NCBI GenBank assembly: GCA_050248715.1
Contig: JBFWRV010000025.1
Coordinates: 13,970 to 77,969, forward strand
From: AWTP1-13 sp050248715
GTDB lineage: Bacteria > Pseudomonadota > Alphaproteobacteria > Rhizobiales > Hyphomicrobiaceae
DNA: 64,000 bases
Direction of reading: 5' to 3'
The notes under the pieces are model-generated. The model saw nothing but the letters and a program-made list of their open reading frames with translations. It was not told the origin of the DNA and did no database searches. The position numbers were made by a program, and so were the translations under genes. Below are positions 51,651-60,073 of the stretch, piece by piece. Position 1 is the stretch's first letter. Every line of letters begins with the position of its first letter.

Positions 51651-54593
51651 CTAGGCCCCGACAGCCCCCCGCAGGGTGGTCTCACGCTCCCGCCGCACCG
51701 ACAGCTTGACGAGCTCCATGCCGAAGAGCAGCACGGAGGCGACGGCCGTCGCCACCAGCCAGTCGAAGGCGGAGAGCGCGACCGTGTGGAACGCCGCCTG
51801 CAGGAACGGCATATAGATGACCAGCACGTGCGTCAGCAGCGAGAGGATCACCGCGCCGATCAGCCATTTGTTCTCGAAGAAACCGCTGAAGGCGCTGCGC
51901 CACACCGAGCGGCAGTTGAAGACGTTGAAGAGCTGGAACATCATCAGCGTCGTGAACGCCATGGTGCGTGCGTGCGTCTCATCGGCGGCGTTGGGGGCAG
52001 AGCCGGTCGCGAACAGCGTTATCAGACCGCCCGGGTAGTAGGCGTCGAGGACGGCCAGCGTTCCAACCATCATCACGGAGCCGATGCCGGCGAGTCGCCA
52101 CCAGTCTTCGGTGGTGAGCACGCCGGTCCCGCGCTGCCGGGGCTCGCGCGCCATGACGTCCGGGTCCTTGGGGTCGATCCCGAGCGCGAGTGCCGGCGGC
52201 CCGTCGGTCACGAGGTTGATCCACAGCAGCTGTGCCGCGAGCAGCGGCAGGAACAGGCCCGCATCGACCGAGGTAAGGCCCAGCAGCCCGGCGAACATCA
52301 CGCCGGCAAACATCGTGAGCAGCTCGCCGGCATTGGAGGACAGGAGGTAGATCAGGTATTTGCGGATGTTGTCGTAGATGCCGCGGCCTTCCTCGATGGC
52401 CTTGACGATGCTGGCGAAGTTGTCGTCGGTCAGCACCATGTCGGCCGCCTCCTTCGACACGTCGGTGCCCGTGATGCCCATGGCGACGCCGATGTTTGCG
52501 GTCTTGAGCGCCGGCGCGTCGTTGATGCCGTCGCCGGTCATGGCGACGATGTGGCCCTTCCTCTGCAGCGCGCTGACGATGCGCAGCTTGTGCTCGGGGT
52601 CGACGCGGGCGAACACGCGCACGTCTTCGACGATGGCGTCGAGCTCGGCCTCGCCCATCTTGCGCAGCTCGCTGCCCGTGAGCAGCCGGGCGCCGGGCTC
52701 GAAAATCTCGAGCTCGCGCGCGATGGCCTGCGCGGTGGCCGGGTGATCGCCGGTGATCATGACCGAGCGGATGTGGGCGCGCTTGGCGACGGCGACGGCG
52801 TCCTTGGCCTCCGCGCGCGGGGGATCGATCATGCCGACGAGGCCGAGCAGCACGAGGTCGTCCTCGATGGTCTCGGGGAGCTCGATGTCGCCCTGCCCGG
52901 CGGCGTCGGGGTCGATGCCAAGATCGGCTGCCTTGGTGCTGCGGGTAGCGATGGCGAGCACGCGCAGGGCCTGGCCGGCGAGCAGCTCGTTCTGTCGGGC
53001 GAGGTCGGCGCGGCGCTGGTCGCTCAGCGCCACAACGGTGCCGGCTTCCCAGAGGTGGCGGCTCTTCTCGAGCAGCACTTCCGGCGCACCTTTGACGAAG
53101 ACGGACACCTCACCAGGCCTGTTGCGGTCCAGGTGGATGGTGGCGTGCCGCTTGCGCTCGGAGGTGAAGGGGATCTCGGCGATGCGGGGCTGGCTCGCCA
53201 GATACTCTTCCGTGATGCCGAGTTTGCGGGCGGCGACGATAAGGGCACCTTCGGTCGGGTCGCCCTGCACGCGCCAGCGGCCCTCGCTGTTGACGAGGGA
53301 GGCGTCATTGGCGAGTGCGGCGGCGCGCAGCGTCCGCGCCACGGCGTCGCGGGCGCCCGAGTCCGCGCCGATCTGCTGCCCACCCGCGATGAACTCGCCT
53401 TCGGGAATGTAGCCGCTGCCCGTCACCTCGACGAGGCCGTCGGCGGTGTAGATGGCGCGCACGGTCATCTCGTTGCGGGTCAGCGTGCCCGTCTTGTCGG
53501 AGCAGATGACGGTGGCGGCGCCCAGAGTCTCCACGGCGGGCAGCTTGCGCACGATGGCGTTGGCCGCCGCCATGCGCCGCACGCCGAGGCTCAATCCTAC
53601 CGTGACGATGGCCGGCAGCGCCTCGGGGATGGCAGCGACCGCCAGCGCGACGGCGAACAGGAACAAGGCCAGGATGGCGTTGAGGGTCCACACGGAGCTG
53701 CTGAGGAGGCCCGTGGCGAACACGACGGCGCAGATGCCGAGCATGATGACGCTCAGCCGCTTGCCCGTGCGGTCGAGCTCCTGCTGCAGCGGGGTTGGGT
53801 CCTTCTTGGCCTGCTCCAGCAGCCCCGCGATGCGGCCGACCTCGGTGTGCATGCCGGTCGCGGTGACGACGGCGCGTCCACGGCCGTAGGTGGCGACCGT
53901 TCCGGAATAAAGCATGTTGCGGCGGTCGCCGATGCCGACGTCGGCATCGATGGCGCGGGCGTCCTTCGGCACCGGCATGCTCTCGCCGGTCAGCGGGGCC
54001 TCATCGGTATGGAGGTTGGCCTCCTCGACCACGCGGGCGTCCGCCGGCACGCGGTCGCCGGCCTCGATCAGCACGACATCGCCCGGGACGATCTCGTCGG
54101 CCGGCACGCGCTGGCGCTCGCCATCGCGGATGACGGTCGACTCCGGGGCGGCGAGCGCCATCAGCGCGCGTACGGAGCGCTCGGCGCGGGCCTCCTGGAA
54201 GAAGCCGAGCAGGGCGTTGAGGATGACGATCGCCAGGATGACGATGGCCTCGTAGGGCAGCGCGGACTCGCGTGGATCCTGCAGCAGCCACTCGGCCACC
54301 GAGATGACCGTGGCCACCAGCAGGATGATGACCAGAAAGTTCTGGAACTGCTCGAGCAGGCGTTCCCACCAGGGCGTCTCAGGCGCGCTCTGGAGCCGAT
54401 TTGGCCCGTATTCGTCGAGGCGCCGCTTGGCCTCGGCGAAACTCAGGCCACGTGCGGCGTCGGAGCCGAGGGCGGCAACCACGCCGCTGGGCGGCTCGCG
54501 GTGGTAGGTGGAAGCATCCGTCGAGGGCTTCGGGCTGGCCGGAGTTGCCGAGTTCTCCTCGCGCGGCCGCGACGGTGTGGCTATCTGTGCCAT
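51651..54593 (-). CDS. P-type Ca2+-transporting ATPase (type IIA)
   Basis: 980 residues. Phosphorylation site DKTGTLT with Asp366, actuator motif LTGES at 201-205, hinge TGDGINDAPALK. Residues that bind Ca2+ in SERCA are all present: Glu324 in IPEALP (M4), Asn and Glu in SSNAGELL (M5), and Asn, Thr, Asp in NLVTDGPP (M6). It should export Ca2+ from the cytoplasm at ATP cost. A N-terminal tail of about 30 residues precedes the cation-ATPase domain. Start follows TAGGAGATACC. It is the first gene of a two-gene unit with the kinase-like protein. Confidence 0.93.
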   Translation of the reverse strand: MAQIATPSRPREENSATPASPKPSTDASTYHREPPSGVVAALGSDAARGLSFAEAKRRLDEYGPNRLQSAPETPWWERLLEQFQNFLVIILLVATVISVAEWLLQDPRESALPYEAIVILAIVILNALLGFFQEARAERSVRALMALAAPESTVIRDGERQRVPADEIVPGDVVLIEAGDRVPADARVVEEANLHTDEAPLTGESMPVPKDARAIDADVGIGDRRNMLYSGTVATYGRGRAVVTATGMHTEVGRIAGLLEQAKKDPTPLQQELDRTGKRLSVIMLGICAVVFATGLLSSSVWTLNAILALFLFAVALAVAAIPEALPAIVTVGLSLGVRRMAAANAIVRKLPAVETLGAATVICSDKTGTLTRNEMTVRAIYTADGLVEVTGSGYIPEGEFIAGGQQIGADSGARDAVARTLRAAALANDASLVNSEGRWRVQGDPTEGALIVAARKLGITEEYLASQPRIAEIPFTSERKRHATIHLDRNRPGEVSVFVKGAPEVLLEKSRHLWEAGTVVALSDQRRADLARQNELLAGQALRVLAIATRSTKAADLGIDPDAAGQGDIELPETIEDDLVLLGLVGMIDPPRAEAKDAVAVAKRAHIRSVMITGDHPATAQAIARELEIFEPGARLLTGSELRKMGEAELDAIVEDVRVFARVDPEHKLRIVSALQRKGHIVAMTGDGINDAPALKTANIGVAMGITGTDVSKEAADMVLTDDNFASIVKAIEEGRGIYDNIRKYLIYLLSSNAGELLTMFAGVMFAGLLGLTSVDAGLFLPLLAAQLLWINLVTDGPPALALGIDPKDPDVMAREPRQRGTGVLTTEDWWRLAGIGSVMMVGTLAVLDAYYPGGLITLFATGSAPNAADETHARTMAFTTLMMFQLFNVFNCRSVWRSAFSGFFENKWLIGAVILSLLTHVLVIYMPFLQAAFHTVALSAFDWLVATAVASVLLFGMELVKLSVRRERETTLRGAVGA

Positions 54594-55295
54594 GGTATCT
54601 CCTACCTGGTCTCGAAATGGCGAGAGAGCGTCGCGGCCGCGCCGCGACGGTCGCGGAGAATGGGCTGCGGACGCTGCAGCAACGGAAAGGTCGCGGTTCT
54701 GTTCCGTGAAGGCTTGTCAGCGCCCTGAGAATGGCCGGTGGAGCTTCGGCGACGATGGGGCAGCACCAGTGCTTTCGCCATGGCGACCTCAGACCAGGTA
54801 TGATCGAACCGCCACGCCCACCGTTTCAGCGCGCAAAGACTCGCGCCTGCGGGGAGCGTGCTCGGCTCACGAATGTCCTGGCAAAGGTCTCGCTGCAGCG
54901 CCTTGGCGGCGATGCCCGCATGGCCGGAGACGTGAATCTCGTGCTGACGACCAGTACGGCGAGGCTACTCCCCTTTGACGGGTAGTCACCTGGAACTTTA
55001 GTGCGCGATTGCAGAAAGGGGAAGATGTTTTCCGGAAACGGGATCGCGAAAGTTCGCGCACGCACATCTTTATGGGTACTCGCGTGTTGGCGCGTCGTGA
55101 CCCAGAGGGGTGGCGATGAATCACAGGCGCGCCGCGCGGGCCGCACGGCGCGCCTGTCGCGGCGTAGTCCCCCGTTCTGCGATCGGGGCCGACAGACTGC
55201 TGCATTTCAGGGCGGGGCTGCGGCCGCGTGCGCATGACGGCGCGGGGGCCGCTTGCTATTCTGCGCCCTTCCGCTCGCAGCCGGAGGGGGCCGCC
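54594..55295. other. Gene-free region of 702 bases upstream of the Ca2+-ATPase and apt
   Basis: Several open frames occur but none has a recognisable protein, good ribosome binding site or membrane segment. The region must hold divergent promoters for the P-type ATPase (minus) and apt (plus). Nothing like a riboswitch, tRNA or terminator is obvious. CCGGAGGGGG at 55281 is the ribosome binding site of apt. Confidence 0.5.
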
Positions 55296-55826
55296 GTGCC
55301 AGATCTGAAGAGCCTGATCCGCACCATCCCGGACTATCCCAAGACGGGGATCATGTTTCGGGACGTCACGACGCTGCTGGGCGACGCCCAGGGATTCAAG
55401 GCCACGGTCGAACAGATGGCCGCGCCCTTCGCTGGCGCCCGCGTTCAGGCCGTTGCCGGTATCGAGGCGCGCGGGTTCATTCTGGGGGGAGCGATCGCCG
55501 ACCGGCTGCAGTGCGGTTTCGTGCCCCTGCGCAAGAAGGGCAAGCTGCCCTGGAAGACGATCGGCCAGGAGTACACGCTGGAATACGGCGTCGACATCAT
55601 CGAGATGCACGAGGACGCCATCGACAAGGGCGAGCGCGTCCTCATCGTCGACGACCTGATCGCCACCGGCGGCACGGCGGAAGCCGCAGCCAAGCTCGTG
55701 CAGCGCTCCGGCGGGGAGATCGTCGGCGCCACCTTCATCATCGACCTGCCGGATCTCGGCGGCCTGAAGAAGCTCGCCCAGCTCGGCATCAAGAGCCATG
55801 TGCTGATGGCCTTCGAGGGACACTAG
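55296..55826 (+). CDS. apt: Adenine phosphoribosyltransferase
   Basis: 176 residues from a GTG start with CCGGAGGGGG upstream. PRPP-binding motif VLIVDDLIATGGTAEAA, an Apt N-terminus (LKSLIRTIPDYPKTGIMFRDVTTLL, cited in part) and GIEARGFILGGAIAD are all typical. It makes AMP from adenine and PRPP. Adenine arises from amn (AMP nucleosidase) and from methylthioadenosine recycling, here suggested by mtnA downstream. Confidence 0.95.
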   Translation: MPDLKSLIRTIPDYPKTGIMFRDVTTLLGDAQGFKATVEQMAAPFAGARVQAVAGIEARGFILGGAIADRLQCGFVPLRKKGKLPWKTIGQEYTLEYGVDIIEMHEDAIDKGERVLIVDDLIATGGTAEAAAKLVQRSGGEIVGATFIIDLPDLGGLKKLAQLGIKSHVLMAFEGH

Positions 55827-55831
55827 CCGGC

Positions 55832-56062
55832 ATGGCGCTCGATGCGGAACAGCAGCGCGAGGCGGTTCGACGCATAGCCGTTTGGCGTGCTGCCCCGCGC
55901 GAGCCGGTCTCATGTCCGGCCTGCGGCGCGGCGGGATTGTGCATCATCGACCGCTCGGCACGTCCGCACGCGGAGTGGTATGCTCTCTCCTGCGCCGCTT
56001 GCGGATTGGATGAGACGCTGCACGTGGCGCTCGCAACGACGATGCCGAGTTTGCACCGATGA
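55832..56062 (+). CDS. Small zinc-ribbon-like protein
   Basis: 76 residues with two CxxC motifs (VSCPACGAAG at residue 27, LSCAACGLDE at residue 53) separated by about 23 residues, typical of a zinc ribbon. It starts 5 bases after the apt stop and so is in its operon. No function is assigned; homologues beside apt are seen in other alphaproteobacteria by memory only. Confidence 0.7.
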   Translation: MALDAEQQREAVRRIAVWRAAPREPVSCPACGAAGLCIIDRSARPHAEWYALSCAACGLDETLHVALATTMPSLHR

Positions 56063-56106
56063 GGCGGCCTTCATTGAGAGGGGCTGACGGAGTGTCGAGG
56101 GCGATC

Positions 56107-56240
56107 TGTTCGCGCTTCCCCTCCCCCTTGTGGGGAGGGGATAGGGGTGGGGGGAACCACGCCGGTTTGGGAGTCCCCCCCTCCCTGTCCCTCCCCCACG
56201 TCGTGCCGGAGGCACGCCTTCGGCATGACGGGGGAGGGAA
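56107..56240. repeat. Family E GC-rich repeats upstream of mtnA
   Basis: CTTCCCCTCCCCCTTGTGGG, GAGGGGATAGGGGTGGGGGG and a later CCTCCCCCACGTCGTGCCGG form several possible hairpins. This fills most of the 193 bases before mtnA. Confidence 0.6.
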
Positions 56241-56255
56241 CGACAAGGCGCGGCC

Positions 56256-57341
56256 ATGAACATCAAAGGCAAGGCGTATCGCACGATTTGGCTCGAACCG
56301 GACCGCTGGTCGGTCGGGATCATCGACCAGACGCGGCTGCCGCATGAGCTGACCTTCGTCACGCTGCGCACGCTGGAGGATGCGGCGTTCGCAATCAGAA
56401 GCATGCAGGTGCGCGGCGCGCCGCTGATCGGTGTTACAGCGGCTTATGGCATGTGCCTGGCGCTGAGGACCGATGCCTCCGACGAGGCGCTCGATGTGGC
56501 GATTGCACACCTCGCCAAGCAGCGCCCGACGGCCGTCAACCTGCGCTGGGCGCTGGAGGAGATGCGCGCGGCTGTGCGCAACCTGCCGCGCGCGGAGCGC
56601 GTTGCCGCGGCTTACAGGCGGGCTGGCGAGATGGCCGATGCGGATGTCGCCACAAACCGCGCCATCGGCGGCCGCGGCGTCGACCTGATCCGGGCGATCG
56701 CGGCGGGCAAGAAGCCCGGCGAGCGCGTCAATGTGCTTACGCACTGCAATGCCGGCTGGCTGGCCTGCGTCGACATCGGCACCGCCACGGCGCCCATCTA
56801 CGCCGCGCATGACGCGGGCACGCCGCTGCACGTGTGGGTCGACGAGACGCGCCCGCGCAATCAAGGAGCTGCGCTGACTGCCTACGAGCTCGGCGCCCAC
56901 GGCGTGCCGCACACCATCATCGTCGACAATGCCGGTGGTCACCTGATGCAGCAGGGCCTGGTGGATCTGTGCATCGTCGGCGCCGACCGCGTCACCGCCG
57001 GCGGCGATGCCGCCAACAAGATCGGCACCTATTTGAAGGCGCTCGCGGCGAAAGACAACGGCGTGCCGTTCTACGTCGCCTTCCCGCACTCGACGATCGA
57101 CTGGACGATTGCCGAGGGCCGCGACATCCCGATCGAGGAGCGCGGGCCCGGCGAGGTGCTGAAGATGAACGGGCGGACGAAGGATGGCCGGGTGGTCGAG
57201 GTCGAGATCGCGGCGCCCGGCAGCCCGGCCCGCAACGATGCTTTCGACGTGACGCCAGGTCGCCTCATCACCGGGCTCATCACCGAGCGCGGCGTTTGTG
57301 CAGCGAGTGCGGAGGGCTTGCGCGGGCTCTATCCGCTGTAG
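56256..57341 (+). CDS. mtnA: Methylthioribose-1-phosphate isomerase
   Basis: 361 residues. RGAPLIGVTAAYG, Cys164 in LTHCNAG, Asp244 in VGADRVTAGGDAANKIGT match the catalytic cysteine and aspartate of the MtnA family. It converts methylthioribose 1-phosphate to methylthioribulose 1-phosphate in methionine salvage. The rest of the pathway (mtnP, mtnB, mtnD, mtnC) is not in the window. Adenine made in the preceding phosphorylase step would go to apt, which is encoded just upstream. Confidence 0.95.
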   Translation: MNIKGKAYRTIWLEPDRWSVGIIDQTRLPHELTFVTLRTLEDAAFAIRSMQVRGAPLIGVTAAYGMCLALRTDASDEALDVAIAHLAKQRPTAVNLRWALEEMRAAVRNLPRAERVAAAYRRAGEMADADVATNRAIGGRGVDLIRAIAAGKKPGERVNVLTHCNAGWLACVDIGTATAPIYAAHDAGTPLHVWVDETRPRNQGAALTAYELGAHGVPHTIIVDNAGGHLMQQGLVDLCIVGADRVTAGGDAANKIGTYLKALAAKDNGVPFYVAFPHSTIDWTIAEGRDIPIEERGPGEVLKMNGRTKDGRVVEVEIAAPGSPARNDAFDVTPGRLITGLITERGVCAASAEGLRGLYPL

Positions 57342-58030
57342 GAGGCGGCAGCCGCATTGCGCCGACGGTGACGGAAGATCGGCGCAATGCGCCTCGCTTT
57401 TGCGCCCTACGCTTATCCCCGCTTTCTGCGCGTGTGCGATACTGCGTGCGCCTCGGCTCACGAGGGGGTGCTGTTCCGGATGCGCCCGACCAGTGCGAGC
57501 CGCAGGTCTGCACTTGGGTGGCACACAGTACATGTGCCCCGGGAAAGAACGTTAGGGACGATCAAGCCTCGCCGTCCGCCGTGCCCGGAGCGCCTGAGTG
57601 CAGAGTGGAGCGCGGATGCCGCGCCTGAGGACGCCTACCCCCGGCCGGGGCCCCTGAGCGCATCGGCGTCCGCGCCCCGCTCCCCTCGCCTGCCCCCTAC
57701 CCCGAGTGCGAAAGCATGTCGGGCTGTTGGTGCTTGCGCCCCCGCCACATGTGCGTCCCCGCCCTGAGCTTGTCGAAGGGCGGGCCATGCATCTGAGCCG
57801 TGCTTCGACCCAAGGAACAAGTCCGAGGGCAGGCAGGATCAGCACGGGGTGGAGAGTTTGGCACGGGGATGGAGGGTGAGGCGATGCGATGCAAGTCTCA
57901 GCGCCTCTTCCGTTGTCATCCCGGCCGGAGCGCGAAGCGCTGAGAGCCGGGACCCAGGACCACGATTGCCGCTGCTCTCTGCGGTCCTCGGTTCCGGATA
58001 GTCGCCTTCGGCGAATTCCGGGATGCCAGG
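57342..58030. repeat. Gene-free region of 689 bases with repeats of families B, D and A
   Basis: 57352-57410 is family B (GCATTGCGCCGACGG, GGCGCAATGCGCCTCGC, TTTTGCGCCC). Around 57757-57790 is family D (CCTGAGCTTGTCGAAGGGCG). 57915-58028 is family A copy 8 (GTCATCCCGGCCGGAGCGCG to TTCCGGGATGCC), ending 2 bases from the typA stop. The middle part, 57420-57750, has only unsupported frames. Confidence 0.75.
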
Positions 58031-59866
58031 CTACACCGCTTCCTTCTCCGCCTCGCGCACGCGCTCGCGCTTCTTGCGCTCGTTGGGGTCGAGCCAGCGC
58101 TTCCTGAGCCGGATCGACTTGGGCGTGATCTCCACCAACTCGTCGTCCTGAATGTAGGAGAGCGCGCGCTCCAGCGTCATCCTGAGCGGCGGCGTGAGGA
58201 TCATGTTCTCGTCCTTGCCGGCGGCGCGCACGTTGGAGAGCTTCTTGCCCTGGATCACATTGACGATGAGATCGTTGTCGCGCGTGTGCTGGCCCACGAT
58301 CATGCCCTCGTACACGCGCGTCTGCGGCTCGATGATCATGGCCCCGCGATCCTGCAGGTAGAAGAGGGAGTAGGCGGTCGCCTCGCCCGCCGAGTTGGAG
58401 ATCAGCACGCCCGTGCGCCGGCCGGCGACCTCGCCCTTGAAGGGCGCATACCCATGGAACAGCCGGTTCATGACGGCGGTGCCGCGCGTGTCGGTCAGAA
58501 GCTCGCTCTGGTAGCCGATGAGGCCGCGCGTCGGTGCATGGAAGACGAGGCGCTGGCGGCCGCCGCCGGAAGGGCGCATGTCCCTCAGGTCGCCGCGCCG
58601 CTCGGAGAGCTTCTGGACGACGACGCCCGCGTGCTCCTCGTCGACGTCGATGATGACCTCCTCGATCGGCTCCAGCCGCTGGCGGGTTGCAGGATCGGTG
58701 CGGAGCACGACGCGCGGGCGCGACACGGTGAGCTCGAAGCCCTCGCGCCGCATCGTCTCGATCAGGATGCCGAGCTGCAACTCCCCGCGGCCGGCCACCT
58801 CGTAGGCGTCCTTTGTCTCGGGGTGCTCGGTGACGCGGATGGCGACGTTGCGCTCGGCCTCCTTGAGCAGCCGGTCGCGGATGACGCGGCTCTGAACCTT
58901 GTCGCCTTCCTGGCCGGCGAAGGGCCCGTCGTTGATGCGGAACATCATGGCAAGCGTCGGCGGATCGATCGGCTGCGCCGGCAGCGCCTCCGTGACCTCG
59001 GGGTCGCAGAGCGTGTCGGCGACGGTCGCTTGCGTGATACCTGCAATCGCCACGATATCGCCGGCCTCTGCAACCTCGACGGAGGTGCGCTCGAGCCCCC
59101 GGAAGGCCAGCACCTTGGTCACGCGCGCCGTCTCGATGAGATCGCCGTTGCGGCTGATGGCCTTGATTGTCTGGTTCGGCCTGATGCTGCCGGAGCGGAT
59201 ACGACCGGTGAGAACGCGTCCGAGGTAGGGATCGGCTTCGAGCGTCGTTGCCAGCATGCGGAAGGGGCCCTCGTCGACCACGGGCGGCGGCACGTGAGCG
59301 ACCACCAGCTCGAACAGCGGCCGCAAGTCGGTCTTGGGGCCCGCGGGATCGGCGGCCATCCAGCCGTCGCGGCCCGAGCCGTAGAGGATGGGGAAGTCGA
59401 GCTGCTGATCGGTGGCATCGAGGTTGGCGAAGAGATCGAAGATCTCGTTCAGCACCGCGTCGTGGCGTTCATCGGGCCGGTCGATCTTGTTGATGACGAC
59501 GATCGGGCGAAGGCCCTGCTTGAGGGCCTTGGAAACCACGAACTTGGTCTGCGGCAGCGGCCCTTCCGAGGCGTCGACCAGCACGATGGCGCCGTCCACC
59601 ATGTTGAGGATGCGCTCCACCTCGCCGCCGAAGTCGGCGTGGCCGGGCGTGTCGACGATGTTGATGCGCGTGTCCTGCCAGAGGATGGACGTGCACTTGG
59701 CGAGGATGGTGATGCCGCGCTCGCGCTCAAGGTCATTGCTGTCCATGGCCTGCGCGACGACCTTCTGGTTGTCGCGGAAGGCGCCGGATTGGCGCAGCAA
59801 CGCGTCGACCAACGTCGTCTTTCCATGGTCGACGTGCGCGATGATCGCGATATTGCGGATGTTCAT
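58031..59866 (-). CDS. typA: GTPase TypA/BipA
   Basis: 611 residues. Translation-factor GTPase: G1 AHVDHGKTTL, effector RGITI, G3 DTPGHADFGGEVERI (cited within 20), G4 NKIDRPD, followed by EF-G-like domains and the TypA-specific C-terminal domain (SRPRVV, DEHAGVVVQKLSERRGDL, GMIVGQHTRDNDL). It binds 70S ribosomes and affects assembly and stress growth. CTGAAGGACCG is the ribosome binding site. Stands alone; the next minus-strand gene upstream is separate. Confidence 0.96.
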   Translation of the reverse strand: MNIRNIAIIAHVDHGKTTLVDALLRQSGAFRDNQKVVAQAMDSNDLERERGITILAKCTSILWQDTRINIVDTPGHADFGGEVERILNMVDGAIVLVDASEGPLPQTKFVVSKALKQGLRPIVVINKIDRPDERHDAVLNEIFDLFANLDATDQQLDFPILYGSGRDGWMAADPAGPKTDLRPLFELVVAHVPPPVVDEGPFRMLATTLEADPYLGRVLTGRIRSGSIRPNQTIKAISRNGDLIETARVTKVLAFRGLERTSVEVAEAGDIVAIAGITQATVADTLCDPEVTEALPAQPIDPPTLAMMFRINDGPFAGQEGDKVQSRVIRDRLLKEAERNVAIRVTEHPETKDAYEVAGRGELQLGILIETMRREGFELTVSRPRVVLRTDPATRQRLEPIEEVIIDVDEEHAGVVVQKLSERRGDLRDMRPSGGGRQRLVFHAPTRGLIGYQSELLTDTRGTAVMNRLFHGYAPFKGEVAGRRTGVLISNSAGEATAYSLFYLQDRGAMIIEPQTRVYEGMIVGQHTRDNDLIVNVIQGKKLSNVRAAGKDENMILTPPLRMTLERALSYIQDDELVEITPKSIRLRKRWLDPNERKKRERVREAEKEAV

Positions 59867-60041
59867 CTACGGTCCTTCAGGACGTGGCGTGCCCTGTTGC
59901 GGCAGCAGAAGCGCGGCGCGTCATGCTGCAGCGCACAGATTTTGCCGGCGGGCGGTAGCACATTCCGTGCCCGCGTGCCAGTGCGCCTGTCCGTGTATCC
60001 GATCTGAGGGGCGGCGGGTTCCCGCGGAACGCCCGAACGGG

Positions 60042-60063
60042 GCGGCCGGCTAGTGCCGGCCGC
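60042..60063 (-). terminator. Hairpin after the DUF533-type gene
   Basis: A perfect 9-bp stem (GCGGCCGGC / GCCGGCCGC) with TAGT as loop lies 10 bases beyond the stop of the minus-strand gene at 60074. No U-run follows, so intrinsic termination would be weak. Confidence 0.55.
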
Positions 60064-60073
60064 GCTCGCCCGC

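Noticed and set aside
51177..54728. 1183-codon open frame on the plus strand
   Set aside because: It is antisense to the P-type ATPase, which has all motifs. Composition (Asp/Gly/His/Arg-rich) is typical of a GC-driven shadow frame.
54731..54985. 84-codon frame upstream of the Ca2+-ATPase
   Set aside because: No clear ribosome binding site, no domain and Arg/Ala/Gly-rich composition as expected for random GC-rich sequence.
57387..57767. 126-codon frame after mtnA
   Set aside because: It begins inside a family B repeat and has low-complexity Pro/Ser/Ala composition, so it is probably noncoding.
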